Assembly: GCF_024623325.1 (NCBI RefSeq)
Contig: NZ_JANJZD010000017.1
Location: forward strand, 62,001-126,000
Source of the DNA: Acetatifactor muris
Lineage (GTDB): Bacteria > Bacillota > Clostridia > Lachnospirales > Lachnospiraceae
Direction: 5' to 3'
DNA length: 64,000 nt
The translations under genes were made by a program, and so were the position numbers. Shown here piece after piece: positions 44,498-52,424 of this stretch. Each line of letters begins with the position of its first letter. The first letter of the stretch is position 1. The notes beneath the pieces are model-generated. The model was not told the origin of the DNA and did not search any database. It saw only the letters and a program-made list of their open reading frames with translations.

Positions 44498-44758
44498 GTA
44501 CTGGCAGAAGTCTGTTATGTATTGGAAGGTGTATATCAGGTTACGAGGGAAGATATTGCATGTAATTTCCGTAAATTAGTTAATGATGTGAGTATTCTTA
44601 ATGTGGATATATTACTTCGTGGATTAGAAATATTTGACAGAACACCTAAACTTGATTTTGTGGATTGTCTTTTATATGGATATAAATGGGAAAAGGGTAT
44701 TGATATTGTTACTTTTGATAAGAAGCTGCAAAGACGTTTAGGTGAAGTATTTCTGTAA
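44498..44758 (+). pseudogene. C-terminal half of a PIN-domain toxin
   Basis: A frame without a start codon encodes VLAEVCYVLEGVYQVTREDI, then TPKLDFVDCLLYGYKWEKG and DIVTFDKKLQRRLGE, the latter two PIN acidic motifs. The toxin's own start appears as ATG 44454 (MQEIIRGKTVM then stop), so roughly 25-35 residues between the two pieces are deleted. A VapC-type RNase was present but is now broken. Confidence 0.65.
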
Positions 44759-44779
44759 TGTTTGAGGAGGCGCTAAGTT

Positions 44780-45004
44780 GTGTGTTATCTCATAGCGAAA
44801 GAATTTGATAAAAAAGGGTGTATTGCGGTAAAGACCAGACATGGTAAAGCATTGGCGGACTTTACCGAAAAGCTACAAAAGCAGATGGGAGAGAATGGTG
44901 TGCAGTTGATTACAATCAGCCGCCCCAGTGCTTATGGAGAATATGAACCTTATGAAATTATGGAAAGTAAGGAAAAGTTTCAGGAACATGTTCTGAGCCT
45001 GTAG
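44780..45004 (+). CDS. Small DUF6718-like protein
   Basis: 74 residues from a GTG at 44780 behind ggaggcgc. MCYLIAKEFDKKGCIAVKTRHGKALADF resembles a small family annotated DUF6718 in Lachnospiraceae (name given with moderate trust). No membrane segment. Such proteins sit near toxin-antitoxin and mobile genes; function unknown. Confidence 0.5.
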   Translation: MCYLIAKEFDKKGCIAVKTRHGKALADFTEKLQKQMGENGVQLITISRPSAYGEYEPYEIMESKEKFQEHVLSL

Positions 45005-45016
45005 AAAAGGATAATG

Positions 45017-45183
45017 ATGGAAAAAACTGTTTTGAGTCCACATTTTACCATTGAAGATATTCATAGGCTCATGGAATATAATTTGAAATGACATAGCATA
45101 TGACAGATGAAGAACGGATGGATTACTGCAACGAGAGAGGAAGAGAAGTTCAGAAAAAGATAGAGAAAATGAAAGCCTTATAA
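45017..45183 (+). pseudogene. Frameshifted small mobile-element protein
   Basis: MEKTVLSPHFTIEDIHRLME reads for 24 codons then stops. After a few bases another frame from ATG 45100 continues MTDEERMDYCNERGREVQKK to a stop at 45183. Together they make one ~55-residue protein of a small family seen beside toxin-antitoxin loci. One or two base changes near 45087-45098 broke it. Confidence 0.6.
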
Positions 45184-45319
45184 TCATTTTAGTGCCACAG
45201 AATAAATTAGCAGTATAGAGTGTCTCACTGACCGCGATATACCGCTCAGGCGGCTATTTCCAATTGATGCCATAGGAATTTGGGTGCGAACAGGCAAAAG
45301 TATTGAAGAATAGCTTAAT

Positions 45320-45345
45320 ACAATAGAAAGCAAGCTTTCTATTGT
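45320..45345 (+). repeat. Dispersed ACAATAGAAAG hairpin, copy 3
   Basis: Arms acaatagaaag / ctttctattgt with a four-base loop. Followed, as in copy 1, by gtcatgaat and then a terminator. Nothing else is recognisable between 45184 and 45370. Confidence 0.8.
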
Positions 45346-45370
45346 CATGAATCAAGGTTTTTTAGGCTTG

Positions 45371-45409
45371 GTGGGGTTCACTGGAATGGTTGGTGAACCC
45401 CACTTTTTT
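45371..45409 (+). terminator. Strong rho-independent terminator
   Basis: Perfect 11-bp stem gtggggttcac / gtgaaccccac, 11-base loop, followed by six Ts. Its presence argues against the short open frame that crosses it being a real gene. Confidence 0.9.
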
Positions 45410-45647
45410 GTGATTTTGGATGCCGCTGATAGAGGGGCGATTGGGGAAAAAATTGTACTATCAGGCAAAAGTATACTTTCACGCAAAAGTCAGGGAATGG
45501 TTGTTGGGAGTATACAGATGTCGGAAATATACAATACAACCATTCGGGTATGCTGTATAATAGAAAAAGGTAGTTATGTTTTTACTGCTTAAATAAAAAC
45601 GACATACCGTATTTCGGGATTTCCATCACTTAAAGGAGGCATCTACA

Positions 45648-45825
45648 TGAACAAACAAAAAACATTTTAACCCGCGCTGCTGAAATTGTCGCTCAGCGTA
45701 CTGTGTGCCAGGACAAGGACAGCTCTCAATCTCTGTATGATTCGCTTTATGGCACAGCGTTATAGGCTGTTTATAAACTGGGAATTGGTAAAAGTGGAAA
45801 TGATGCCATAAATGAGATTATTTAA
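45648..45825 (+). pseudogene. Degenerate small gene
   Basis: aaggaggcatct precedes ATG 45648, but the frame stops after seven codons. A shifted frame gives ILTRAAEIVAQRTVCQDKDS, then an in-frame stop, then AVYKLGIGKSGNDAINEII. Family not recognised; at least one frameshift and one nonsense change. Confidence 0.45.
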
Positions 45826-45844
45826 AGCATAGGAGGTAATGAAT

Positions 45845-45943
45845 ATGTTTTTAATACCAACTTTACATTGTGGCGGTCGCTGCGCAGAAGTAATCGAGTT
45901 GTATAAAAAGGCGTTCCGCTTACAAAGACAAATTTGGATTTAA
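45845..45943 (+). pseudogene. N-terminal scrap of a VOC/PhnB-like gene
   Basis: Behind taggaggt, MFLIPTLHCGGRCAEVIELY plus a few residues, then a stop: the first strand and helix of a PhnB-type glyoxalase-fold protein (normally ~130-150 residues). A second, different scrap of the same family is at 46868. Confidence 0.6.
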
Positions 45944-46084
45944 GTGGTTCTTAATGGTGGAGCTTTCTGAAAACCAGTAATTCCTGTGGGAAGAATGAAA
46001 CAGAATCCAGAGTTTGCCGTCTTATGGACATAGAATACAGCGCTTGTGGTTGTGAAGACAGATATGAGTGAGAGGAGAAGAAAC

Positions 46085-46846
46085 ATGATAACAGAAGCTT
46101 TTGACAATCAGTCCCCAGCAATTATCAATCCGCAGATAAAGGTGAATGCGCCTCAGGTCGATGCGTGTATTCTGACTTTTTCCCATATGATTGAGAAATT
46201 TGTTCTGGAGAATTACGATTGCAGACAGATTGCGTCGTTTTGGTTTGCAACGGGTAATACGCCAATTTATGAATTGAAGCATAAAGGGAAAAAGTTTGCT
46301 TTTTATAAAACCTATGTGGGTGCGCCTGCCTGTGTCGGCACGGTGGAGGATACGCTGTCGGAAATAAAGACGGACAAGTATGTTGTATTTGGCGCTGCGG
46401 GCTGTCTGAATAAGGAAATTGCCCGCGGAAAAGTCATGATACCGACACAGGCTTACCGGGATGAAGGCACTTCTTATCATTACGCGCCAGCATCGGATTA
46501 TGTTACTGTAGGAAATGCGGACATTGTTGCCGCTTTTATGGAGGAAAATGGGATTCCTTATGTGAAAGGGAAAACCTGGACTACCGATTCTTTCTACAGG
46601 GAAACTGTCAATAACTTTGAGAAGCATAAGGCGGACGGCTGTATCTCGGTAGAAATGGAATGCGCTGCCTTACAGGCAATGTGCGATTTCCGAGGGCTGA
46701 AGCTGTACACATTTTTTACAAGCGGCGATTTGCTTGACGCCCCCAAATGGGATGCCAGACGGAAGGAAGGGCAGACGAAAGGCACCCAGCATGATGCCGG
46801 GCATTTCGATATTGCATTGGAACTGGCGAGATATGTGGCGGAATAA
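46085..46846 (+). CDS. Nucleoside phosphorylase
   Basis: 253 residues behind gagaggagaag. Motifs of the PNP/UDP family: FAFYKTYVGAPACVGTVED (substrate and phosphate site), VVFGAAGCL, then GCISVEMECAALQAMCDF with the catalytic M-E-x-E/C-A-A helix, and FTSGDLLDAPKW. It cleaves a purine or uridine nucleoside with phosphate in the cytoplasm. Complete, lying between two VOC-gene scraps. Which base it prefers cannot be told. Confidence 0.88.
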   Translation: MITEAFDNQSPAIINPQIKVNAPQVDACILTFSHMIEKFVLENYDCRQIASFWFATGNTPIYELKHKGKKFAFYKTYVGAPACVGTVEDTLSEIKTDKYVVFGAAGCLNKEIARGKVMIPTQAYRDEGTSYHYAPASDYVTVGNADIVAAFMEENGIPYVKGKTWTTDSFYRETVNNFEKHKADGCISVEMECAALQAMCDFRGLKLYTFFTSGDLLDAPKWDARRKEGQTKGTQHDAGHFDIALELARYVAE

Positions 46847-46867
46847 TACAAGTAGGAGGAGATGATC

Positions 46868-47029
46868 ATGTTAATACCACACTTACATTTTTGCGGAGAT
46901 TGCGAAAAAGCAATCGCTTTATATGAAAAGGCATTTGATACAAAAGCAGAAAATATTGTACACAATTATGATTATGCGCGCTGGTGGAGGAAAGGGAATG
47001 TTTTTATGATAGATTCCACTTTGAAGTGA
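46868..47029 (+). pseudogene. Second VOC/PhnB-like N-terminal scrap
   Basis: Behind taggaggagatg, MLIPHLHFCGDCEKAIALYE and EKAFDTKAENIVHNYDYA match a PhnB-like start, then the sequence changes to an MBL-fold gene remnant in another frame at about 46980. Frame stops at 47029. Confidence 0.6.
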
Positions 47030-47286
47030 TTGGGGGACATACGCTGGATTCATCGGTTCTTTATTTTCAAATGGGCAATGATACCTATTGTATTACGGGA
47101 GACGAATGCTATTTCTGTGACAACATGGATAAAGATATTCCCATCGGCATCAGTGTCTGCGGGGAGAAAAATGAGAGGTTTATCCGTAAGGCGCATGAAA
47201 GAGGATGGATACCGTTGCCGTTTCATGATGCGGGGATTTTGAAGAGATATGACAGACTGACGGAAAATATTGTCAGGATGTGTTAA
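46984..47286 (+). pseudogene. C-terminal remnant of a metallo-beta-lactamase-fold hydrolase
   Basis: Frame with VIGGHTLDSSVLYFQMG and TYCITGDECYFC, the G-G-H-T-x-x-S and T-G-D metal-site motifs of MBL-fold hydrolases, then RGWIPLPFHDAGILKRY. The N-terminal H-x-H-x-D-H half is absent. The piece is joined directly to the VOC scrap. Nonfunctional as an enzyme. Confidence 0.6.
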
Positions 47287-47515
47287 AGCTGCCGCACACC
47301 TGGAAACATTTTCGTTCCGCATATAAAATGTTATATGGCGCAATTCTAAAGGCCTTTTCCCCATATGCCTTAGGAATTATAATATTTCTTACGAAAGAAT
47401 ACTGAATAAACAGGTAGAGATTTCTATAGGGAAGTTTTTGGAACAAATATTTTGAAGCTTTTGAATATGAATTTATCCGAACGATAGAAATATAAACCGT
47501 AAGATAGGAGACTCT

Positions 47516-47950
47516 ATGTACGAAAGAATGTTGGATAAACTGGCAAAGCCGATTATAGAAGAAATGGCTGTGTTTTGTGGTGAGAATGCGGAACGATTCT
47601 CCTTGCTGAATGAGTGGCTGGCCTCCGTCTTTCACACGGATGAGAGGATTGTTTTTCCATATGGAAATCACTATGGCTGGGGCGTTTCCCATAAAGTGAA
47701 AAACAAACTAATCTGTAATATTTTTGCGGAAGACAATGCATTTACGGTTATGATGCGGCTTTCGGATAGGCAGTATCAAACCGTTTACAGTCAACTGCAA
47801 GAATATGCCAGAGGTTTGATAGACAACAAATATTCCTGCGGTGACGGCGGGTGGATTCACTATCGTGTGACAGAAGAGGAACAGTTTGACGATATAAAGA
47901 CATTGTTGGCCGTCAAATGTAGTCCAGCGAAACAAAGGAGAACCGAATGA
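47516..47950 (+). CDS. DUF3788 family protein
   Basis: 144 residues behind ataggaga. Features of DUF3788: FPYGNHYGWGVSHKVKNKL, CNIFAEDNAFTVMMRLSD and a late DGGWIHYRV. Cytoplasmic, small, no catalytic motif known; often encoded near toxin-antitoxin or resistance genes. The ATG of the following frame overlaps its stop. The 47287-47515 gap holds no clear gene. Confidence 0.8.
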   Translation: MYERMLDKLAKPIIEEMAVFCGENAERFSLLNEWLASVFHTDERIVFPYGNHYGWGVSHKVKNKLICNIFAEDNAFTVMMRLSDRQYQTVYSQLQEYARGLIDNKYSCGDGGWIHYRVTEEEQFDDIKTLLAVKCSPAKQRRTE

Positions 47951-48135
47951 CAAGCGATGCGCTTACTTGGTTATTGGATTTCGGGAATCCGGCAGTACAA
48001 TATCGGACGAGGACAGAATTACTGAATCAAGAGGATGATTCGGCGGGAGTGATTTGGGCAAGACAAATGAGAAGCTGCTTCCGAGCTGTAAGGGTGCAAA
48101 ATTTCTTGAAGGATGGAGATTCAGTAACAAAGTGA
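47947..48135 (+). pseudogene. N-terminal piece of an alpha/alpha-toroid-like protein
   Basis: 62 codons starting MTSDALTWLLDFGNPAVQYR then TRTELLNQEDD, a typical opening of the prenyltransferase/cyclase-like repeat proteins of which the gene at 48278 is another. It then degenerates and stops. The ATG overlaps the DUF3788 stop by four bases. Confidence 0.45.
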
Positions 48136-48277
48136 GCATCGACAAGTTATCTACATGGGCAGATAGCTTGATTAAGGCAGACCGATAAACACGAATTTTG
48201 CTATTTATGTGTGTCTGTCATAAAAGAGCAGGTTCGTTCATAGTGAAACGGGCGGTCAACAGGAGGTGAAGCAATTC

Positions 48278-49126
48278 ATGTCAGATTACAAAACCGGTAG
48301 ATGGGCAAAACAGATACTTGACAGCAGAGACAGCGAAGGAATGTGGGGGAATTTCCATACGTTAAGTCAGCCTGTCGGGAATAAGGAGATTACTACGGAA
48401 CAGGCCTTGCGCAGATTGCGAATACTGGGATTTACAAAAGATGACGAACCCATTCGGTGGGTGCTGGACAGAATGTGCTTATGTGTCAGCGGAAGGAAAA
48501 AGATAGACAACTATTATGAAAAAACCCACGACTGGGCTTTATTTGAAAAGCTTATGCTTTCTGCGTGGATCAGGATATTTGAACCGGAAAATAAAATTGC
48601 TTTGGACGTTGCAAAACAATGGGGAGAGATCGTGGAAAAATCGTTTGGCAGCGGACAGTATAACAGGGCTGACGATATAGCCGCCTTCACTTCGCAATTT
48701 GGCAGAAAGCCCAAAAGCGGATTTGAAACAGGCTTTGGTATGTTCTATCATGCAGCACTGTTAAAGGGGGTATTGTCTCCCGCGACGGAAAACCTTTTGC
48801 TGCAATATTATCTGACAAGGTCGGACGGTATTTATTATATTTATGATAAAAGCCTTAATGTGCTGCCCGATGTTTTTGCATCGAAAAGGGCGAGTCAATA
48901 TCTGGCGGCAATAGAATTATTGGCGGGATACGGACAGGCACGGGGGAAATTGGGTTTTGTTGCTAAGTGGCTTGATTCCCATAAGGATAAATACGGTCAA
49001 TGGGATTTGGGAGCGGGTGCGAAAGACGGTGTATATTTCCCTTTGTCCGATTCATGGCGGAAACGGGAGTACAGAATAGCGGACTGCACGGAAAGGATAA
49101 CAAATTTGATGCAGCAGATCTTTTGA
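48278..49126 (+). CDS. Unrecognised soluble protein, possibly an alpha/alpha toroid
   Basis: 282 residues from the ATG at 48278, 10 bases after aggaggt. Trp- and Gly-rich helical repeats with the spacing of prenyltransferase/squalene-cyclase-like barrels: GRWAKQILDSRDSEGMWGNF, LRRLRILGFTKDDEPIRW, and a C-terminal GFVAKWLDSHKDKYGQWDLG. No signal peptide or membrane segment. No catalytic motif was recognised, so no reaction is claimed. Looks intact. Confidence 0.6.
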   Translation: MSDYKTGRWAKQILDSRDSEGMWGNFHTLSQPVGNKEITTEQALRRLRILGFTKDDEPIRWVLDRMCLCVSGRKKIDNYYEKTHDWALFEKLMLSAWIRIFEPENKIALDVAKQWGEIVEKSFGSGQYNRADDIAAFTSQFGRKPKSGFETGFGMFYHAALLKGVLSPATENLLLQYYLTRSDGIYYIYDKSLNVLPDVFASKRASQYLAAIELLAGYGQARGKLGFVAKWLDSHKDKYGQWDLGAGAKDGVYFPLSDSWRKREYRIADCTERITNLMQQIF

Positions 49127-49280
49127 TTGTCATTCTTGCGATTCTGGGCACCTGCCCGCGGGGGATTTTTTATGGCTGCAAAGGGGCAAAATGCCTATTG
49201 TAAGGCGATTGGAAATACTGGGGGTCATTGCACTGGATCGACCAGTAAAATTAAACTTATGGAAGTCTAAGGAGTTGTCT

Positions 49281-49817
49281 ATGACGATTGATGATTTATA
49301 TATTGTTAATTACTGTCACCCTAGTTGCGCGCCTTTGCTGAACATCATGCGCCTGCCGAAAGACGAGGCGTTTGCGCTGGCATATAAAATGGCTGGACAG
49401 AACAAGGATACTACTGCGTTCTACAGATTTGCAGATTTTGAGAATTATTATCCAAAGCGCTTGCAAACGGACAAGCTATTACACGCACGATTTGTAGAAC
49501 TCGGCGGTAAACCTTTGCAGGAACACCCTCTTTCGTTTGTTCTACAAGGAAGTGCTTATCTGAACGATTGGTTTGATAATGGAATTGTTACAAAGATACC
49601 GCTAAATCGTATTTCTTCTAATCATATTAGCTTTACATATGGTGATAGTATGGCTTCCCTTGAAAAGCATGGTGAGTTTACTATGCTTACAAAGGACATG
49701 CTTTTTAAGGTGATGTCGAATTATGATGGCACGCTGGAGGAATTTATGACTAATATTGAAAAACAGTATCATTATATAGAAGTGCAGGTTTGGGATGACG
49801 AATGTGTAAGGATATGA
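49281..49817 (+). CDS. Hypothetical protein
   Basis: 178 residues from the ATG at 49281 behind aaggag. It begins MTIDDLYIVNYCHPSCAPLL and has DTTAFYRFADFENYYPKR, then a beta-rich end (SNHISFTYGDSMASLEKHGE; IEVQVWDDECVRI). No membrane segment or known motif. It is commonly the kind of single-copy accessory gene seen beside acetyltransferases; here the next gene is a broken GNAT overlapping its stop by four bases. The 49127-49280 stretch holds no clear gene. Confidence 0.55.
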   Translation: MTIDDLYIVNYCHPSCAPLLNIMRLPKDEAFALAYKMAGQNKDTTAFYRFADFENYYPKRLQTDKLLHARFVELGGKPLQEHPLSFVLQGSAYLNDWFDNGIVTKIPLNRISSNHISFTYGDSMASLEKHGEFTMLTKDMLFKVMSNYDGTLEEFMTNIEKQYHYIEVQVWDDECVRI

Positions 49818-50193
49818 ATAATTTGATATTTGTAACTCCAACAAAAGAGCATGAATCGCAAGTAATGGAATTGAATGTCTTGGCTGGACTTCGTCTGCTA
49901 CATATCTTGGTATTCGTATTTCCGATGGCAGACTGATTGGAATGATCGATTTGAGACATGAACTTTCCGGATTTTTGCTGAAATATAACGGTCAAATTGG
50001 CTATAGTGTTCGACCATCGGAGCGCAAAAAAGGTTATGCCTGTCAGATGTTGTTACTTGTACGAAAAAAGGCTGAAAACTTTGGTTATAAAAAAGTTCTT
50101 GTGTGTTGCAACAAAGCAAATGCTCAATCCGCCAGAGTGATACAAAAGTGCGGCGGCGCACTTGAAAAATATGGGCAGAGGCATAATAAGTGA
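49814..50193 (+). pseudogene. Broken GNAT acetyltransferase
   Basis: An N-terminal piece (MNNLIFVTPTKEHESQVMEL) starts at 49814 and stops near 49937. A second frame, open from about 49880, gives TYLGIRISDGRLIGMIDLRH, then GYSVRPSERKKGYACQMLLL (the acetyl-CoA loop) and ARVIQKCGGALEKYG. The middle ~25 residues and the correct frame are lost. Confidence 0.7.
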
Positions 50194-50204
50194 GAAATTT
50201 GAAA

Positions 50205-50221
50205 ACTACACACTAATCACA
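50205..50221 (+). promoter_or_regulatory. Shared box, copy 1 (upstream of two-component system 1)
   Basis: ACTACACACTAATCACA, 37 bases before the response regulator start, just upstream of a tatgct -10-like hexamer. Nearly the same 17 bases stand at 52338 before the linked lipoprotein gene and, less exactly, at 54671 before system 2. Confidence 0.55.
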
Positions 50222-50257
50222 TAATTCTATGTTATGCTGTTTTCTGGAGGTGTCATT

Positions 50258-50935
50258 ATGCAGAAAATTTTAGTCGTTGAAGATGACCTGGATATTCAAG
50301 AGCTATTAAAAAACTTTTTGCAAGAGGTAGGCTATGAAATAATTTTAGCGAATGATGGTGTTGAGGCTGTCTCCATATTCACTGCCGCACATTTTGATTT
50401 GATATTACTTGATGTAATGCTCCCCAAAATTGACGGCTTTGCCGTCTGCGAACTAATACGCAGGCAATCTCAGGTTCCCATCATCATGCTTACTGCATTG
50501 AGCGGAGAAGAAGAACAAATCCGAGGACTGGACTTGCAAGTTGACGACTATATTACAAAACCTTTTTCCATGCCGATTTTAGTTCGCAAAATTGCCGCTG
50601 TTTTACGGCGTAGCGGCGGGCCAGAGGAGGATAAGCATAAAACAATCGATTACCAAAATCTTATTTTAGACTGCGACAATTACACAGCCATGATAGATGG
50701 AGCCGCCTATGAACTGACGCAGCGGGAATTTGAAGTGCTGAAAGAACTGCTCACGAATCAGGGGCGTATTTTGACCCGGCAAAACCTTTTGGACAAACTG
50801 TGGCGGTATGACTTTTATGGAGACGAGCGTGTGGTAGATACGCACATCAAAAACCTGCGAAAAAAACTGGGCATTGATTTTATCCAGACAATCAGAGGGG
50901 TGGGATATAAGATTGACAAAGAAAATCAGAAGTAG
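50258..50935 (+). CDS. OmpR-family response regulator 1 (VanR-like)
   Basis: 225 residues from the ATG at 50258 behind tggaggt. Receiver domain ~1-115: VVEDDLDIQELL, phosphoacceptor in LILLDVMLPKIDG, T in MLTALSG, K in DYITKPFSMP. C-terminal winged helix ~130-225 ending VVDTHIKNLRKKL and TIRGVGYKID. It activates or represses promoters after phosphorylation by the kinase that overlaps its 3' end. About two thirds identical by eye to regulator 2 at 54725. Confidence 0.95.
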   Translation: MQKILVVEDDLDIQELLKNFLQEVGYEIILANDGVEAVSIFTAAHFDLILLDVMLPKIDGFAVCELIRRQSQVPIIMLTALSGEEEQIRGLDLQVDDYITKPFSMPILVRKIAAVLRRSGGPEEDKHKTIDYQNLILDCDNYTAMIDGAAYELTQREFEVLKELLTNQGRILTRQNLLDKLWRYDFYGDERVVDTHIKNLRKKLGIDFIQTIRGVGYKIDKENQK

Positions 50936-52406
50936 TTTATATGCAAAAGTGTTTCTCACCACAACAGCGATGCTTTTATGTATGTCACTATTGGTATTTA
51001 GCTTATTAGCATGGTTGATGCCGCAAACCTATTCCAACAGGCTGAATACAGTCTTGGACGAACGGGCGCAGCGTTTTGTTTCCGAACTGGAGCAAGTAGC
51101 TTTTCCGAATAGCGGCGGTTTGTTCGACCAGCTTCTTCAGGATATGGAAATCAATTCCGTTGAACTGTATAATGGCAAAGGCGAGTTCGTGCCCTTGCCG
51201 ACAGAACTATTTGCCGAAGCGTGGGACGGTAACACGGCGTATATTGAGCAAACGCAGATTAATGAGTTGCGAAAAACTGTCCCCCTTCTGTCTGGCAGCT
51301 ACCACTTTTCCTTTTCTGATAGCAATGAGCGATATATGCTCATCGTTTACGGAGCAGCAGAACAAATCGGGGAATTGCAGCAGTCTTTTATCCGTGTATT
51401 TCCGTTTATCCTGTTGATCGTTTTAGCAGTTGCTTTTATTGTGTCCTGGCTTTACTCTTGTATGATTACAAAGCCCGTGCTGGAAATCAGCCGCATATCC
51501 GAAAAGATGTCTGACTTGCAGTTGAATTGGACGGTTGATGAACAACGGACTGATGAATTGGGAACACTGGGGAAAAGCCTGAACAGGCTATCGCACAATC
51601 TTTCTGTCACCCTCTCTGATTTGCAAAACGCAAACAGGAAACTCGAAGCCGATATTGAGCATAAAAAGAAATTGGAACAGGCCCGTACAAATTTCTTTTC
51701 GGCGGTGTCCCATGAGCTGAAAACACCTGTAACCATTATCAAAGGCCAGTTAGAAGGAATGCTGCTGGGTATTGGGGCATACAAAGACCATGATAAATAT
51801 TTGACGAGATCGCTGGAAATTGCAAACACCCTTGAAACAATGGTGCAGGAGATATTGACAATCTCCCGGCTGGAAACTGCTGGGGCAGAGTTTAAAAAAG
51901 ACCATTTGGATTGTGTTCAGATGATCAAATCCTATTTAAGTGAAACCGAAGACTTGATTGTGGGAAAAGATTTGCAAATATATCTTGATGCTCCACCATC
52001 CGTTCTTATCACCGGAAACAAAATGTTGATGGAAAAAGTGTTTTCCAATCTGATCGGAAACGCAATCAAGTATTCTCCGCAGGGCGCCTTCATTCGTATC
52101 TCCATCCATGTGGAACATGAACAGATAAAGTTTTCTGTGGAAAACACGGGCGCCCATATCCCGGAGGATAGTATTCCCAAAGTATTTGATGCGTTTTATC
52201 GTGTGGAGCAATCCAGAAGCCGTAAAACCGGCGGAAGCGGGTTAGGGCTGTATATTGTGCAGGAGATACTACACCTGCATGGAAGTGAATGTACGGTCTG
52301 CAATACACAGGCCGGGGTAAAGTTTTCTTTTTTTTCAACTACACATAAATCACAAACGAATCCCACATGTATCACAAAAAAAGGTGATATGATATGGGCA
52401 TACTAA
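50913..52406 (+). CDS. Sensor histidine kinase 1 (VanS-like)
   Basis: 497 residues from a TTG at 50913 with aggggtggg upstream, overlapping the regulator gene by 23 bases. TM1 (VFLTTTAMLLCMSLLVFSLLAW), extracellular sensor ~35-155, TM2 (PFILLIVLAVAFIVSWLY), HAMP, then H-box SHELKTPVTII (His near 267), N-box FSNLIGNAIKYS and G-box GGSGLGLYIV. Its last ~25 codons (from STTHKSQTN) look unlike kinase sequence and overlap the promoter region of the downstream lipoprotein gene. Confidence 0.94.
   Translation: MTKKIRSSLYAKVFLTTTAMLLCMSLLVFSLLAWLMPQTYSNRLNTVLDERAQRFVSELEQVAFPNSGGLFDQLLQDMEINSVELYNGKGEFVPLPTELFAEAWDGNTAYIEQTQINELRKTVPLLSGSYHFSFSDSNERYMLIVYGAAEQIGELQQSFIRVFPFILLIVLAVAFIVSWLYSCMITKPVLEISRISEKMSDLQLNWTVDEQRTDELGTLGKSLNRLSHNLSVTLSDLQNANRKLEADIEHKKKLEQARTNFFSAVSHELKTPVTIIKGQLEGMLLGIGAYKDHDKYLTRSLEIANTLETMVQEILTISRLETAGAEFKKDHLDCVQMIKSYLSETEDLIVGKDLQIYLDAPPSVLITGNKMLMEKVFSNLIGNAIKYSPQGAFIRISIHVEHEQIKFSVENTGAHIPEDSIPKVFDAFYRVEQSRSRKTGGSGLGLYIVQEILHLHGSECTVCNTQAGVKFSFFSTTHKSQTNPTCITKKGDMIWAY
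52338..52354 (+). promoter_or_regulatory. Shared box, copy 2 (upstream of the lipoprotein gene)
   Basis: ACTACACATAAATCACA, inside the kinase 3' end and 71 bases before the lipoprotein gene's start codon. A gatatgat -10-like element lies near 52386. Likely regulator binding site. Confidence 0.55.
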
Positions 52407-52424
52407 GAAAGGATGGTGTTTCAA

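Noticed and set aside
45205..45300. Possible protein remnant upstream of hairpin copy 3
   Set aside because: Neither strand gave a recognisable motif; similarity to recombinase ends was too weak to report.
45347..45592. 81-codon plus-strand frame
   Set aside because: It starts inside a repeat hairpin and crosses a strong terminator; no ribosome site and no family resemblance.
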